From NCBI GenBank assembly GCA_965249895.1, contig CBDFNC010000004.1, forward strand, positions 558,001-622,000: a stretch of DNA of 64,000 nucleotides. The letters run 5' to 3'. This stretch comes from CBDFNC01 sp965249895 (lineage in GTDB: Bacteria > Pseudomonadota > Gammaproteobacteria > Enterobacterales > CBDFNC01). Below, piece by piece: positions 24,277-34,170 of the stretch. The stretch's first letter is position 1; each line of letters starts with the position of its first letter. Both the position numbers and the translations under genes were made by a program. The notes beneath the pieces were generated by a model. The model had not been told where the DNA came from and did no database searches. It saw only the letters and a program-made list of their open reading frames with translations.

Positions 24277-25182
24277 CTATTTATTCGACGCCAAATAGGA
24301 CGCCAGTTTTGTTTGTTCGTAATTGCTTGCGGCCGAAGCAACCTTGCTAACATTACCAGTGGTGATCCACTTTTTAAGTCTGTTGGCATCACCAAGTGGG
24401 CTTCTTTTGCCGAACGAATCCAACATTACCATTACCACGGGTTCACCTTTAAGTTCGGTTATCATTACCAGACAGCGGCCCGCTTCATCGAGATAACCTG
24501 TTTTACTTAAGCTAATCTCCCATTTACCTGCGCGTACCAGGCCATTGGTATTAGTGTAACCCAGCTTATATTTGGGTTTCTTAAAGTAAGCTGTGTGTAC
24601 TGCACTGGTACTGTATTCCTTAATTTTCGGGTATTTAGCCGCTGCCGCGACCATCAGCGACAGATCCCTGGCTGTCGAAACATTTTCTACCGATAAACCC
24701 GCGCTATCTACAAACCTTGTGTTTTTCATCCCCAGAGATTTGGCCTTTTTATTCATTGCCTTTACAAAAGCGTTATACCCACCTGGATAATTTGCCGCCA
24801 AAGCAGCTGCCGCCAGGTTTTCTGAAGACATTAACGCCAGCCTAAGCACTTCAGCACGGCTAATTTCTGAATCGAGCCTGATACGAGAGAAGTAGGAATT
24901 GATCCTCTGCTTATCCGCTTTAGTAAACTTAATTTTTTCGTCGAGAGGTAGTTTGGCGTCCAACACCACCATAGCCGTCATCACTTTGGTTATAGACGCA
25001 ATCGGCATCACCAACTGGGCGTTTTTGTTAAACAACGGCTCACCCGTTTTTAAGTTAGCGACAGCAGCACTAACTGACGCTAGGTTTACGTCTTTTGCTT
25101 CACCCTGAGCTGCAAACAAAGAAGAAGAGAAAACCGAAGAGCTTATAAATATTATTAGAAATAGAGAGCAAAATTTTCGCAA
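24277..25182 (-). CDS. pbpG: D-alanyl-D-alanine endopeptidase / PBP7
   Basis: This 301-residue periplasmic penicillin-binding protein hydrolyses DD-crosslinks in peptidoglycan. A signal peptide covers residues 1-25. The catalytic motifs are S63-I-T-K66 (ASITKVMTAM), S120-E-N122 (MSSENLAAAAL) and K227-T-G229 (SLSKTGYLDEAG). The low-molecular-weight length and the YFSRIRLDSEISR segment fit PBP7/PbpG rather than PBP5 because there is no C-terminal membrane anchor domain. It is monocistronic. Confidence 0.9.
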   Translation of the reverse strand: MRKFCSLFLIIFISSSVFSSSLFAAQGEAKDVNLASVSAAVANLKTGEPLFNKNAQLVMPIASITKVMTAMVVLDAKLPLDEKIKFTKADKQRINSYFSRIRLDSEISRAEVLRLALMSSENLAAAALAANYPGGYNAFVKAMNKKAKSLGMKNTRFVDSAGLSVENVSTARDLSLMVAAAAKYPKIKEYSTSAVHTAYFKKPKYKLGYTNTNGLVRAGKWEISLSKTGYLDEAGRCLVMITELKGEPVVMVMLDSFGKRSPLGDANRLKKWITTGNVSKVASAASNYEQTKLASYLASNK

Positions 25183-25387
25183 AACAACACACCATTTAGT
25201 CCAGGATTAAAACATTCCCACAGAACGCAGTTTCTGCATCATAGCTTAACATCGAATAATCCAGCCAGCGCTATATGGAAATATTGATACTTTTTTATTA
25301 GTACCAAATATGGGTTTAGTTGAATTTAATACGCAGATTTTATTACGAGAAGTCAAATGATCATAGCAACAGCTGAAACCAATCATA

Positions 25388-25568
25388 ATAAAGGATTGTG
25401 TCTAACGATTGCCGCGTTGGCTGAAGGAGCGGATGCTTCTTTATAGGCAAAAAGGGCGAAGCCTGTGCCGGCAAGGTTCGCCGAACGTGCATCCATGCGC
25501 TTTACATCTCATCCCTGAGATGGGTTCGGCTCTTACCAATCCTGCTGAAACTGTTACCCAGGTTTGAT
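25388..25568 (+). repeat. Family C dispersed repeat, copy 2
   Basis: This non-coding element of about 180 bp is nearly identical to 36801-36979 (GATTGCCGCGTTGGCTG, GGAGCGGATGCTTCTTTATA, GGCAAAAAGGGCGAAGCCTG...CATCTCATCCCTGAGATGGG). A reverse partial copy lies inside 12068-12282. The outer arms are complementary (GGAGC.../...GGCTCTTACC). Confidence 0.8.
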
Positions 25569-25763
25569 AGGCACCCAACCGCTCCTTGCACAAAAGCAAC
25601 TAAAACATGACTACTTGGGTCTGGCAAATTAGGTGAAGAAGTGACCATTATCCTTCACCAACAGGAAGTCAACGTAGTTTTCTAACCCTAGCCATTACCT
25701 ATGCCACCTATTTATTAACATCTCAGATATACTGGCCTTGCCCACTACAGTTAAGGTCAGTTA

Positions 25764-26645
25764 ATGAAGTTAAGGCAAATTGAAATATTTTATGCAGTAA
25801 TGAAAGCCGGCACAGTCTCCGGTGCTGCTGCTGCTCTGCATGTTTCACAGCCCAATGTTACCCGGATCCTTGCCCATACAGAGCAACAGTTAGGCTTTAG
25901 CTTATTCGACCGAGTCAAGGGACGCCTGACCCCCACACAAGAAGCTGTCACCCTACTGCCGGAAGCAGAAAAAATATATCAACAACTGGGCCAGCTACAA
26001 ACGTTAACCTCGCAACTCAGAGCCGGTTGCGGTCACCTTAGAATTGGCGCCCCCCCTATTCTCGCCACCAGCTTGCTGTCAAATGCAATCGTGGAATACA
26101 CCAGTAACACCAATCATTCAGTCGACCTCACAACTGACAACCGTGATGGACTTTGCCATTCCCTAATCACCAATCAACTGGATATCGCCATCGCATTTGG
26201 CTCCCCCATCTCACCCGGCGTGAGTGGGCAACACCTGAGCAAACACAATATGGTTGCACTTATTCCAAATGGCCGGTTTGAAAATTCAACGGTTAGTCTG
26301 AGCGAACTTACTGATTCTGGAAAACTTATACTGCTTGACCGAAGGGATCCGTTGGGACAAAGTCTGCAACATGAAGTTGAAAAATGTGCGCCGGATTTCC
26401 AGCCCCGAATTACAGTGCGAACCTACAGTGCCGCAGCTGAGTTAGTGTTACAAGGAGGTGGTGTAGCCGTTGTAGACCCCTGGACTGCGAAGGCATATGG
26501 CTCACGGCTAACCTGTAAACCCCTGGTTTCCCCCATCGACTTTTCCGTATCCCTGTTGCACGCTGAAAACCACCCACTAAGCAGCAATGCAATGTCTTTT
26601 GTTGAACTGTTAACCAACAAACATCGGCATAGCTCAGGGGTATGA
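25764..26645 (+). CDS. dgcR: LysR-family regulator DgcR
   Basis: This 293-residue LysR-type regulator has an N-terminal winged HTH (MKLRQIEIFYAVMKAGTVSG, AAALHVSQPNVTRILAHTEQ) and a periplasmic-binding-like effector domain. It directly precedes dgcN-dgcA in the same orientation; in Pseudoalteromonas the regulator of these genes, DgcR, responds to D-glutamate. It probably activates the dgcN-dgcA operon 485 bp downstream. The gene symbol rests on neighbourhood more than on sequence. Confidence 0.8.
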   Translation: MKLRQIEIFYAVMKAGTVSGAAAALHVSQPNVTRILAHTEQQLGFSLFDRVKGRLTPTQEAVTLLPEAEKIYQQLGQLQTLTSQLRAGCGHLRIGAPPILATSLLSNAIVEYTSNTNHSVDLTTDNRDGLCHSLITNQLDIAIAFGSPISPGVSGQHLSKHNMVALIPNGRFENSTVSLSELTDSGKLILLDRRDPLGQSLQHEVEKCAPDFQPRITVRTYSAAAELVLQGGGVAVVDPWTAKAYGSRLTCKPLVSPIDFSVSLLHAENHPLSSNAMSFVELLTNKHRHSSGV

Positions 26646-27130
26646 CTCTATGCTCCGTGGTGATTTATCGCTCAGCTTTAGTAGTAGAGAATTTTACTGG
26701 TGTCTGATCATGTCTCTGGTTGAACAAACAAAGATGACTAAACTGGGTAAGATTTAGCTTCTCGGATAGCCTGATCCCGAGTAGTTTGATTATTTTAGCT
26801 ACCCCAAACCTATTCTCTTGAAACAAAATATACCAGTATGCCTACCCGCCAATGATCACGAGACGTAATGCCGCGAGTTGTGCAAATCTGATAAGACTGT
26901 GTTGTGAACGAGCAAACTAAATTTTTCCACAATATTCCACTTCTCGCGCACCTGTGTACCAGGGCTACGTCGAGTCACTACGTCAGAGACTGCGGGGCTG
27001 ACCAAATATCAATTAAGGTCCTTTGAATAGAGTATTACCAAAGGTTATACCTGAGTTACATATAAGCATTCGGCAGCGCTGTTTTTTCTCCATAAGATAC
27101 TGATAATACTAAATCAATCAGGGTCTATCC
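26646..27130. other. dgcR-dgcN intergenic region
   Basis: 485 bp with no supported gene. It presumably holds the dgcN promoter and a regulator site; apart from the inverted repeat at 27020-27044 nothing stands out. Confidence 0.4.
27020..27044. promoter_or_regulatory. Candidate LysR-type operator upstream of dgcN
   Basis: CCTTTG (27020-27025) and CAAAGG (27039-27044) form an inverted repeat with a 13-bp AT-rich spacer, about 90 bp before the dgcN start. This geometry fits a LysR-type binding site, but only one half-site pair is visible. Confidence 0.35.
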
Positions 27131-28153
27131 ATGTCTATTCCTCAACCTTACTTGCTCTTCCTCGGCGATGTGACCGATCCCCTTTCCGCCAAAACTGCGC
27201 GCGGGATATACCAATGGCGTCCGCAGCAATGCCTCGGACAACTTCGTCTAACGGCTGATACAGTATCCTTAGGCCTTCAGGATATGGCATTGGCCCAGGC
27301 AAAAGCCTTGGGAGCAAAAACTCTGGTGCTGGGTACTGCGAACGCTGGCGGTATCATTCCCCCTCATTGGCTTGCCGGCATAGTCGACGCTATTAATTTG
27401 GGCTTTAATATCGCCTCAGGCATGCACCAGAGACTCTCAGATATCCCTCAGGTTGCCAGCGCTGCAAAAACCGCAGGGGTTTTTCTGTTCGACGTTCGCC
27501 ATTTTGACGGTTTTCTAAAAGTAGGTAACGGGCACAAGCGAAGCGGCAAACGCCTGTTGACCGTAGGCAGCGATTGTTCCGTGGGTAAAATGTTTACCTC
27601 TCTCGCGCTGGAAAAGGCTATTCGTGCCCAGGGTGAGTCTGCCCGCTTTCGAGCAACAGGCCAAACAGGGATCCTGATTGATGGCGGAGGTATTTCAATC
27701 GATGCGGTAGTGGCTGACTTTATCTCCGGCGCGGTTGAAGCCATCAGCCCCGCAACCCAAGAGTCAGGCTGGGACATTATTGAAGGCCAGGGGTCGCTAT
27801 TTAATCCCTCCTTCGCAGGGGTCAGCCTCGGATTGCTGCACGGCGCTCAGGCCGATGCTTTGGTGTTATGCCACGAGATAGGCCGTACTCATATTCGTAA
27901 TTTGCCACATATGCCTATGCCGAATATTAGCGATGTACTGGAAGCCAACATAACCGCCGCTCGACTCACCAACCCAGAGGTTAAATGTGTAGGAATAAGT
28001 CTGAATACTTCATCTATCCATGTGGAAGACGCTAAACTACTTTGCCAGCAATGGGAAGTTAAGTATGGCGTTCCCGTGACTGACCCGGTTCGCTTTGGCA
28101 TCGATAATATTGCAAAAAACCTATTACCTGTACCTGAGGCTGAAATAGTATGA
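27131..28153 (+). CDS. dgcN: D-glutamate N-acetyltransferase DgcN (DUF1611)
   Basis: This 340-residue DUF1611 protein N-acetylates D-glutamate, the first step of D-glutamate catabolism. The P-loop-like motif GSDCSVGKMFT (residues 146-156) is the family signature. An N-terminal Rossmann-like domain (KTLVLGTANAGGIIPPHW) precedes it, with GQGSLFNPSFAGVSLGLLHG in the second half. The stop overlaps the dgcA start by 4 bp. The product N-acetyl-D-Glu would be the substrate of DgcA. Confidence 0.9.
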   Translation: MSIPQPYLLFLGDVTDPLSAKTARGIYQWRPQQCLGQLRLTADTVSLGLQDMALAQAKALGAKTLVLGTANAGGIIPPHWLAGIVDAINLGFNIASGMHQRLSDIPQVASAAKTAGVFLFDVRHFDGFLKVGNGHKRSGKRLLTVGSDCSVGKMFTSLALEKAIRAQGESARFRATGQTGILIDGGGISIDAVVADFISGAVEAISPATQESGWDIIEGQGSLFNPSFAGVSLGLLHGAQADALVLCHEIGRTHIRNLPHMPMPNISDVLEANITAARLTNPEVKCVGISLNTSSIHVEDAKLLCQQWEVKYGVPVTDPVRFGIDNIAKNLLPVPEAEIV

Positions 28154-29100
28154 AGATCACCGCAAGTCATCAGGCCTATATTTTAAAACGGCCATTTATC
28201 ATCGCGCGAGGGAGCCGAACCCAGGTAGACGTGGTGGAAGTTTCCATCTCCCATAAAGGGGTTACTGCATATGGTGAATGTACCCCTTATGCCAGATATG
28301 GGGAATCCATTGACTCCGTTATCAAGCAAATCGAAGATGTGGCAAAAATACCCGATCTTAATCTCGTTTCATTGCAATCACGACTGCCTGCCGGGGCCGC
28401 CAGAAACGCGCTAGATTGTGCCTTTCGGCGATTGGCTGCTCTGCTTAATAAGCAGGCGTTCCTTGGGCATGAGCTGATCGGGAGTAAAATCACAACCGCA
28501 TTAACTGTTTCAATTGATACACCAAACAACATGGCCAACGAGGCAAGGGAATATGTTGCCAATGGAGCGAAGCTACTAAAAGTGAAACTAGATGAGCATC
28601 AAGTTATCGAACGCGTCAGTGCTATTCACGCGGTAGCCAACGATTCAAAAATTGTACTTGATGCAAATGAAGCATGGGCTAACTTAGACCTGCCGACTCT
28701 GTGCTCTGAGCTTAAACAATTTAACCTCGCCATGATAGAGCAACCAGTTCCAGCGGGAAAAGACCACCTGCTCGATGGCTGGCAACACCCCATTAAACTG
28801 TGCGCAGATGAAAGCTGCCACACACGGGCAGATCTCGACAACCTTTCAGGTCGTTATGAGATGATCAATATTAAACTGGATAAAACCGGAGGTTTAACAG
28901 AAGCACTTGCCCTTGCCGATGAGGGTAAAGCCAGGGGGTTTGAAATCATGGTTGGCTGCATGCTGGGGTCATCTTTAGCCATTGAGGCCTGCCTCCCATT
29001 AACACCTTTTGCTACAATTTGTGATTTGGATGCTCCCTACCTTCTGGCCCAAGACCGAGAACCAGGGTTAAATTTCGGCCATGGTCAGGTGTTGTTATAA
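28150..29100 (+). CDS. dgcA: N-acetyl-D-glutamate racemase DgcA (enolase superfamily)
   Basis: This 316-residue enolase-superfamily racemase/epimerase is annotated in homologues as a dipeptide epimerase and shown in Pseudoalteromonas to racemise N-acetyl-D-Glu. The catalytic K144-x-K146 (LLKVKLD) and K242 (INIKLDKTGG) face each other. The metal ligands are D171 (VLDANEAW), E197 (MIEQPVP) and D220 (LCADES). Together with DgcN it feeds D-Glu into L-Glu metabolism after deacetylation by a housekeeping enzyme. Confidence 0.9.
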   Translation: MKITASHQAYILKRPFIIARGSRTQVDVVEVSISHKGVTAYGECTPYARYGESIDSVIKQIEDVAKIPDLNLVSLQSRLPAGAARNALDCAFRRLAALLNKQAFLGHELIGSKITTALTVSIDTPNNMANEAREYVANGAKLLKVKLDEHQVIERVSAIHAVANDSKIVLDANEAWANLDLPTLCSELKQFNLAMIEQPVPAGKDHLLDGWQHPIKLCADESCHTRADLDNLSGRYEMINIKLDKTGGLTEALALADEGKARGFEIMVGCMLGSSLAIEACLPLTPFATICDLDAPYLLAQDREPGLNFGHGQVLL

Positions 29101-29756
29101 ATCCGGGGGAACTATTCACTGTAAGTTGGTAATTTATAGCTTGTGAGAAATCCCTGAAAATAAATACTCAGACAACAGGGGTTGTATTGGTTAGTCCGTT
29201 ACAACCCGCCTTTCAGCTGATAAAGAATACGCAACCAGCAGGCTGTTATCCTATTCTTTCCAAGTTGGGCCTCTCAGATATTAAGCTGCCAGTACGAATA
29301 CTTGGACCGAGCCGAGCCAAATTAAGTTAAGTGTATATGACGGGTGTTTGACGCTTATTCGGCTAAACCAACTACACGTAGCGAATGAAGAGGGGGTTGG
29401 ATTCAAGTAATAAACCCTCCCCTCTGATGACTATTCCTTGGATGAGCCAAAAATTTATTTAGCGAGTACCAACCTCGAAACATGATATTCAACGTTCATA
29501 AATCTACCGATCCTGCTTAAGCTCCAGATAATAAAACCAACTCAAGCTAGGCTTAATCAGCCTTAGTCACTCTGTTATCAATTTGTCAGATGGTTTACGT
29601 GCAGCAACGGAAGAAGTATCACGGATCATCCCCAACATCGCCGAAGGTCTAAATCATGTATTTAGATCAAAGCTGGGATTAAAGCTTGTAATTAATGATA
29701 AATAATTCACACTTCACTCAGTATTGCAAAAAACAATTGAATAGAGTGACTTACCG
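29101..29756. other. Intergenic stretch between dgcA and the GGDEF gene
   Basis: About 650 bp without a supported gene. A short stop-to-stop frame near 29590-29680 reads LRAATEEVSRIIPNIAEG but lacks a start and is probably fortuitous. Confidence 0.4.
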
Positions 29757-31193
29757 ATGCCGACTCCCAGAAAACGATTTAGTTTGATCCTCGCGCTAAT
29801 ACTATTATCGGGTTTTCTGACCACCAGCTGGCTAAGTTATCAGGTCGCTCGAGATTCAATCGAAGAGCAGATTGCTGAGGATACCTTGCCTCTGACCAGC
29901 GACAACATCTACTCTGAAATTCAACGGGATCTGTTTCGTCCTATCTTGATTTCGTCGCTGATGGCCCATGATACCTTCGTGCGTGAATGGAAACTTAGCG
30001 GAGAAAAAGAGCCCGAGAGATTGGTCCGCTATTTAAAGGAAATACAGTTAAAATACAATACAGTTACTAGTTTCTTTATTTCAGAAGGCTCTCGAAAATA
30101 CTACCACTCTAGTGGTGTATTAAAGTCCATTTCCGAGTCCAACCCACAGGACGAGTGGTATTTTCTCACTAAGAATTTACCTGCTGGGGAGGATTACGTG
30201 ATTAACATCGATACAGAAGCAAGCTCTGCATACGCCGGTAGTACAGTGATTTTTATTAACTACAAGGTTTATGATTTTCACGGTAAATTTATTGGTGTTA
30301 CGGGCGTTGGGCTGGCAGTAGAAGCTGTTAAACAGCTAGTCGAAGCTTATCAGTCTCGCTATAAGCGGGTCGTTTATTTTATCGATATAAATGGGGAAAC
30401 GACATTACACGGTAGCGCATTCAAAGAGCCACTTTCTATACATCAGCGTCCTGGAATAAACGAGTTGGCAGACCATATTCTAGCGAACGAGAATAGTGCC
30501 CTGTCCTATCAAGTTAACGGTGAAACCGTATATTTAAACAGCCGTTTTGTTCCGGAATTCAACTGGTATCTAATGGTGGAGCAAAGAAATAGCCAGTCCG
30601 AGGCCAGAATAAAGGATGCGCTTATCACAAATTTGTGGATGAGCCTGGTAGTGACAGCTGTGGTGTTAACAATTGTCTACCTCACGTTTAACGGTTATCA
30701 GAAACGACTGGTATATATGGCGACTACCGACAAGCTATCGGGTGCTTTAAATCGCCAAGAATTTGAAACTCTATTCGAAAGGGCAATCAAACAAGCAAAA
30801 CGTAAAAGAACAACCCTCAGCTTAGTACTGTTAGATATCGACTTGTTTAAGCAAATTAACGATACCTACGGCCACGTAACCGGAGATAAAGTTATCCGTA
30901 AAATTGCTCAAATCTGCCAAGACTATTCAAATCAAGAGGATGCGGTATGCCGTTGGGGTGGTGAAGAGTTTTTGATAATGCTGCCTGGCAGCGACAAGGA
31001 TACCGCCATCAAGTATTCCGCCCAAATACAGCAACGGTTAGAGACAATAAAGGATATTCCTAAGGTGACCGTTAGTTTTGGGATCGCCGAATACAATCAT
31101 ATTGAGGCGGAAGAATCCTTACTGAAACGAGCAGATAGTGCATTATACGAAGCCAAGAAAAAAGGCAGAGACAGGATCGTGGCAGCTGCCTGA
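29757..31193 (+). CDS. Membrane-bound diguanylate cyclase with Cache sensor
   Basis: This 478-residue protein has TM1 (about 9-28), a periplasmic double-Cache-like domain of about 260 residues (FISEGSRKYYHSSGVLK, GVTGVGLAVEAVKQLVE), TM2 (about 297-316) and a C-terminal GGDEF domain. The GGEEF active site is at 401-405 with DIDLFKQINDTYGH (DxD-type metal site) upstream, so it should make cyclic di-GMP. The RxxD inhibitory site five residues before GGEEF reads NQED, so product inhibition at that site is probably absent. Confidence 0.88.
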   Translation: MPTPRKRFSLILALILLSGFLTTSWLSYQVARDSIEEQIAEDTLPLTSDNIYSEIQRDLFRPILISSLMAHDTFVREWKLSGEKEPERLVRYLKEIQLKYNTVTSFFISEGSRKYYHSSGVLKSISESNPQDEWYFLTKNLPAGEDYVINIDTEASSAYAGSTVIFINYKVYDFHGKFIGVTGVGLAVEAVKQLVEAYQSRYKRVVYFIDINGETTLHGSAFKEPLSIHQRPGINELADHILANENSALSYQVNGETVYLNSRFVPEFNWYLMVEQRNSQSEARIKDALITNLWMSLVVTAVVLTIVYLTFNGYQKRLVYMATTDKLSGALNRQEFETLFERAIKQAKRKRTTLSLVLLDIDLFKQINDTYGHVTGDKVIRKIAQICQDYSNQEDAVCRWGGEEFLIMLPGSDKDTAIKYSAQIQQRLETIKDIPKVTVSFGIAEYNHIEAEESLLKRADSALYEAKKKGRDRIVAAA

Positions 31194-31328
31194 GATGCAT
31201 TGTCCGGGTAAGATAAACGAGTCTGTTGTTAATTCGTTCCCCGCTGTAACCTGCGTAGACATTTGGATGACTATCAAAATTTATTAGTTAGCCGGGGCCA
31301 GCCGAAAGCGTAATCTTACAACCCAACT

Positions 31329-31561
31329 AGCTAGTGTTCATCCTGAAACGCTATCTTGTCATTCTCGCGTACGCGGGAATCCAGTGGCTTTACCGCGATC
31401 TCGTCGTGCGAGAGAAGACACTGGATTGCCAGGCAAGCTGACAACGACGGGGGGCGCTGAGATAGTAGTGACTAACTTTAAGCCTTTGGGAAACGACAAA
31501 TATCGCGTTCTAAGAATATGGCTGAAAAACGAATATGTGAGTTTCAGGACGGACACTAGCT
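31329..31561 (+). repeat. Family B MITE-like element, copy 3
   Basis: This 233-bp element has ends AGCTAGTGTTCATCCTGAAA (31329-31348) and GTTTCAGGACGGACACTAGCT (31541-31561). The interior includes a REP-like palindrome core (CATTCTCGCGTACGCGGGAA) and a downstream half related to copy 2. The short ORF spanning it is not credible as a gene. Confidence 0.82.
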
Positions 31562-31615
31562 ATGCCAAGAAACTCGTATTTCGAGATAAACCCTAACGGA
31601 TAAACCAAGAGCAAA

Positions 31616-31643
31616 GCGCCTACCCCGAAACAAGGGTAGGCGC
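31616..31643 (-). terminator. Intrinsic terminator-like hairpin after ppsA
   Basis: GCGCCTACCC and GGGTAGGCGC form a perfect 10-bp GC-rich stem with an 8-nt loop, starting 15 bp past the ppsA stop. Only a short TTT run follows, so termination may be moderate. Confidence 0.65.
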
Positions 31644-31657
31644 CGAAACACTGTTAC

Positions 31658-34039
31658 TTATGTCTTATCTTTACATTCATCGGCAATAAACAACCAGGTA
31701 TCCAACACAGAATCCGGGTTAAGAGACAGACTATCGATACCCTGCTCTACCAGCCAAACTGCAAAATCGGGGTGATCTGAAGGCCCCTGACCACAGATAC
31801 CCACGTATTTACCGGCCTTCTTACAGGCAGAAATTGCCATGCTCAACATAGCCTTAACTGCTTCATTTCGCTCATCGAACAAGTGTGAAATAATACCCGA
31901 ATCCCTGTCCAGACCGAGTGTCAGCTGAGTTAAGTCATTGGAGCCGATACTAAAGCCGTCGAAATATGGCAGGAACTTGTCGGCTAAGATGGCATTTGAT
32001 GGCAGTTCGCACATCATGTTCACCTTCAGGCCATTGTCACCACGGGCCAGACCTTCCAATGTTAGCTTATCCATTACAGCAGCCGCTTCGCTTGGAGTTC
32101 GTACAAATGGGATCATGATTTCCACATTCGTCATCCCCATGGTATTGCGGATCCGCTTGATGGCTTCACATTCCAACGCAAAACATGGCGCGAAGTCTTC
32201 CGACACATAACGCGATGCACCGCGGAAGCCCAGCATTGGGTTTTCTTCTTCCGGCTCAAACAGCTCCCCCCCCACCAGGTTCGCGTACTCGTTCGACTTA
32301 AAGTCGGACATACGAACAATTACACGCTCCGGATAAGACGCTGCGGCGATGGTGGCGACACCTTCAACCAAACGGCTCACATAAAATTCGACAGGACTCT
32401 CATAACCTGAAATCAGCTCTGAGATTTCTGCTTGTAAAGGTGCAGGAAGATCATCGAAACCCAGCAAGGCTTTCGGATGAATACCTATCATTCGGTTAAT
32501 GATAAATTCAAGACGGGCAAGTCCCACACCTTTATGGGGCATAGAAGCAAAGCTAAAGGCGCGATCCGGGTTACCGACATTCATCATCACCTTGACGGGG
32601 ATTTCAGGCAGGTTACTCACTTCATCTTCACTGCGGTCAAAAGCAAGCTGGCCATCATAAATAAAGCCCGTTTCGCCTTCAGCGCAAGAAACCGTTACTT
32701 TTTGTCCGGTTACAATTTTGCTGGTGGCATCGCCACAACCAACAACCGCTGGGATGCCCAGTTCACGAGCAATAATCGCCGCGTGACAAGTACGTCCACC
32801 ACGATTGGTCACAATAGCAGAAGCACGCTTCATCACAGGTTCCCAGTCTGGATCCGTCATATCGGTAACCAGCACATCACCGGCCTTGATTTGACTCATC
32901 TGAGAAAGATCAGAGATGACCTTGGCTGGACCAGCACCAATTTTGTGGCCAATGGCACGACCTTCAACCAGGGTTTCCCCCTGCTGCTTAAGGCGATAGT
33001 TTTCAATTACGTTTTTGTTTTCACGGCTTTTAACCGTTTCTGGGCGAGCCTGCACGATATACAACTTGCCGTTAAGGCCATCTTTTGCCCACTCGATATC
33101 CATAGGGCGTTTATAATGCTGCTCTATGGTTACGGCTTGCTTGGCCAGCTCCATTACGTCATCGTCAGAGATTGAGAATTGGCGGCTAAGCTCAGGATCC
33201 ATGTCCTCTACTTCTACCTGTTTTCCATGCTCGGTGGAATCAGAGTAGGTCATTTGTATCAGCTTAGAGCCCAGGTTTTTGCGGATCACGGCAGGCAAAC
33301 CTTTCTTCAGGCCTGGTTTGTGCACATAAAACTCATCCGGATTTACTGCACCCTGCACCACCATTTCACCTAAGCCATAACTTGATGTGATAAATACCAC
33401 ACCATTAAATCCAGTCTCGGTATCCATGGTAAACATCACACCGGATGACGCCTTATCAGAACGCACCATACGCTGAATACCAGCACTCAGGTAGACGCCT
33501 TTATGGTCATAGCCCTGGTGAACGCGATAAGCGATGGCCCTGTCGTTAAACAAAGATGCAAACACGTGTTTCATTGCAACTTTGATCCCTTCCAGACCAA
33601 CCACGTTAAGAAATGTTTCTTGCTGACCGGCAAAAGATGCATCTGGCATATCTTCAGCAGTTGCAGATGACCTTACCGCAAATGTAACCCCTTCACCTTC
33701 ACGCTCCACCAACTGCTGATAAGCGGTTTCGACAGCCTGCTCCAGTTCAATGGGGAAAGGTGAATCCAACAAACGCTGACGGATCCGCGCACCAGCAACA
33801 GCCAGGGCATCGACATCATCCACATCCAGCTCATCGAGCTCTTTGTAGATAATATCGTTAAAACCCGACTTTTCCAGGAAGACTTCAAACGCATACGCTG
33901 TCGTCGCAAAACCGCCAGGCACCGTCACCCCAGCTTGGCTAAGGCCAGATATCATCTCCCCCAAAGAGGCATTCTTTCCGCCAACCTTGTCAACATCTTG
34001 CATACCGAGGTCTTCAAACCACAGAACATAATCTTGCAC
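31658..34039 (-). CDS. ppsA: Phosphoenolpyruvate synthase
   Basis: This 793-residue enzyme makes PEP from pyruvate and ATP in gluconeogenesis. The ATP-grasp N-domain contains VRSSATAEDMPDASFAGQQE. The swivelling domain has GGRTCHAAIIARELG with catalytic His419 and regulatory Thr417. The C-terminal barrel ends in GSNDLTQLTLGLDRDSG and GICGQGPSDHPD. The length is normal. The divergent neighbour 125 bp away encodes PSRP, the kinase/pyrophosphorylase that inactivates this enzyme by phosphorylating the Thr two residues before the catalytic His. Confidence 0.96.
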   Translation of the reverse strand: MQDYVLWFEDLGMQDVDKVGGKNASLGEMISGLSQAGVTVPGGFATTAYAFEVFLEKSGFNDIIYKELDELDVDDVDALAVAGARIRQRLLDSPFPIELEQAVETAYQQLVEREGEGVTFAVRSSATAEDMPDASFAGQQETFLNVVGLEGIKVAMKHVFASLFNDRAIAYRVHQGYDHKGVYLSAGIQRMVRSDKASSGVMFTMDTETGFNGVVFITSSYGLGEMVVQGAVNPDEFYVHKPGLKKGLPAVIRKNLGSKLIQMTYSDSTEHGKQVEVEDMDPELSRQFSISDDDVMELAKQAVTIEQHYKRPMDIEWAKDGLNGKLYIVQARPETVKSRENKNVIENYRLKQQGETLVEGRAIGHKIGAGPAKVISDLSQMSQIKAGDVLVTDMTDPDWEPVMKRASAIVTNRGGRTCHAAIIARELGIPAVVGCGDATSKIVTGQKVTVSCAEGETGFIYDGQLAFDRSEDEVSNLPEIPVKVMMNVGNPDRAFSFASMPHKGVGLARLEFIINRMIGIHPKALLGFDDLPAPLQAEISELISGYESPVEFYVSRLVEGVATIAAASYPERVIVRMSDFKSNEYANLVGGELFEPEEENPMLGFRGASRYVSEDFAPCFALECEAIKRIRNTMGMTNVEIMIPFVRTPSEAAAVMDKLTLEGLARGDNGLKVNMMCELPSNAILADKFLPYFDGFSIGSNDLTQLTLGLDRDSGIISHLFDERNEAVKAMLSMAISACKKAGKYVGICGQGPSDHPDFAVWLVEQGIDSLSLNPDSVLDTWLFIADECKDKT

Positions 34040-34170
34040 TTTAAAATCTCCACGTAATTGAATATTGTTATATTTGCTCTAAGGCAGTTACAGATTCTAA
34101 AGTGAAAGGCCTTTATTATTTACAAAAATTAACTTTTTTAGTTGACCAAAATTAACATTATCGAGTGCAT

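Noticed and set aside
29590..29690. Short stop-to-stop frame before the GGDEF gene
   Set aside because: No start codon or family match; could not be told from chance.
31384..31596. 70-codon ORF inside family B copy 3
   Set aside because: It spans the repeat and its inverted end; equivalent copies do not keep the frame.
32477..33175. Long antisense ORF (232 codons) inside ppsA
   Set aside because: It lies entirely opposite a textbook ppsA gene and shows no family resemblance; it is a codon-usage shadow.
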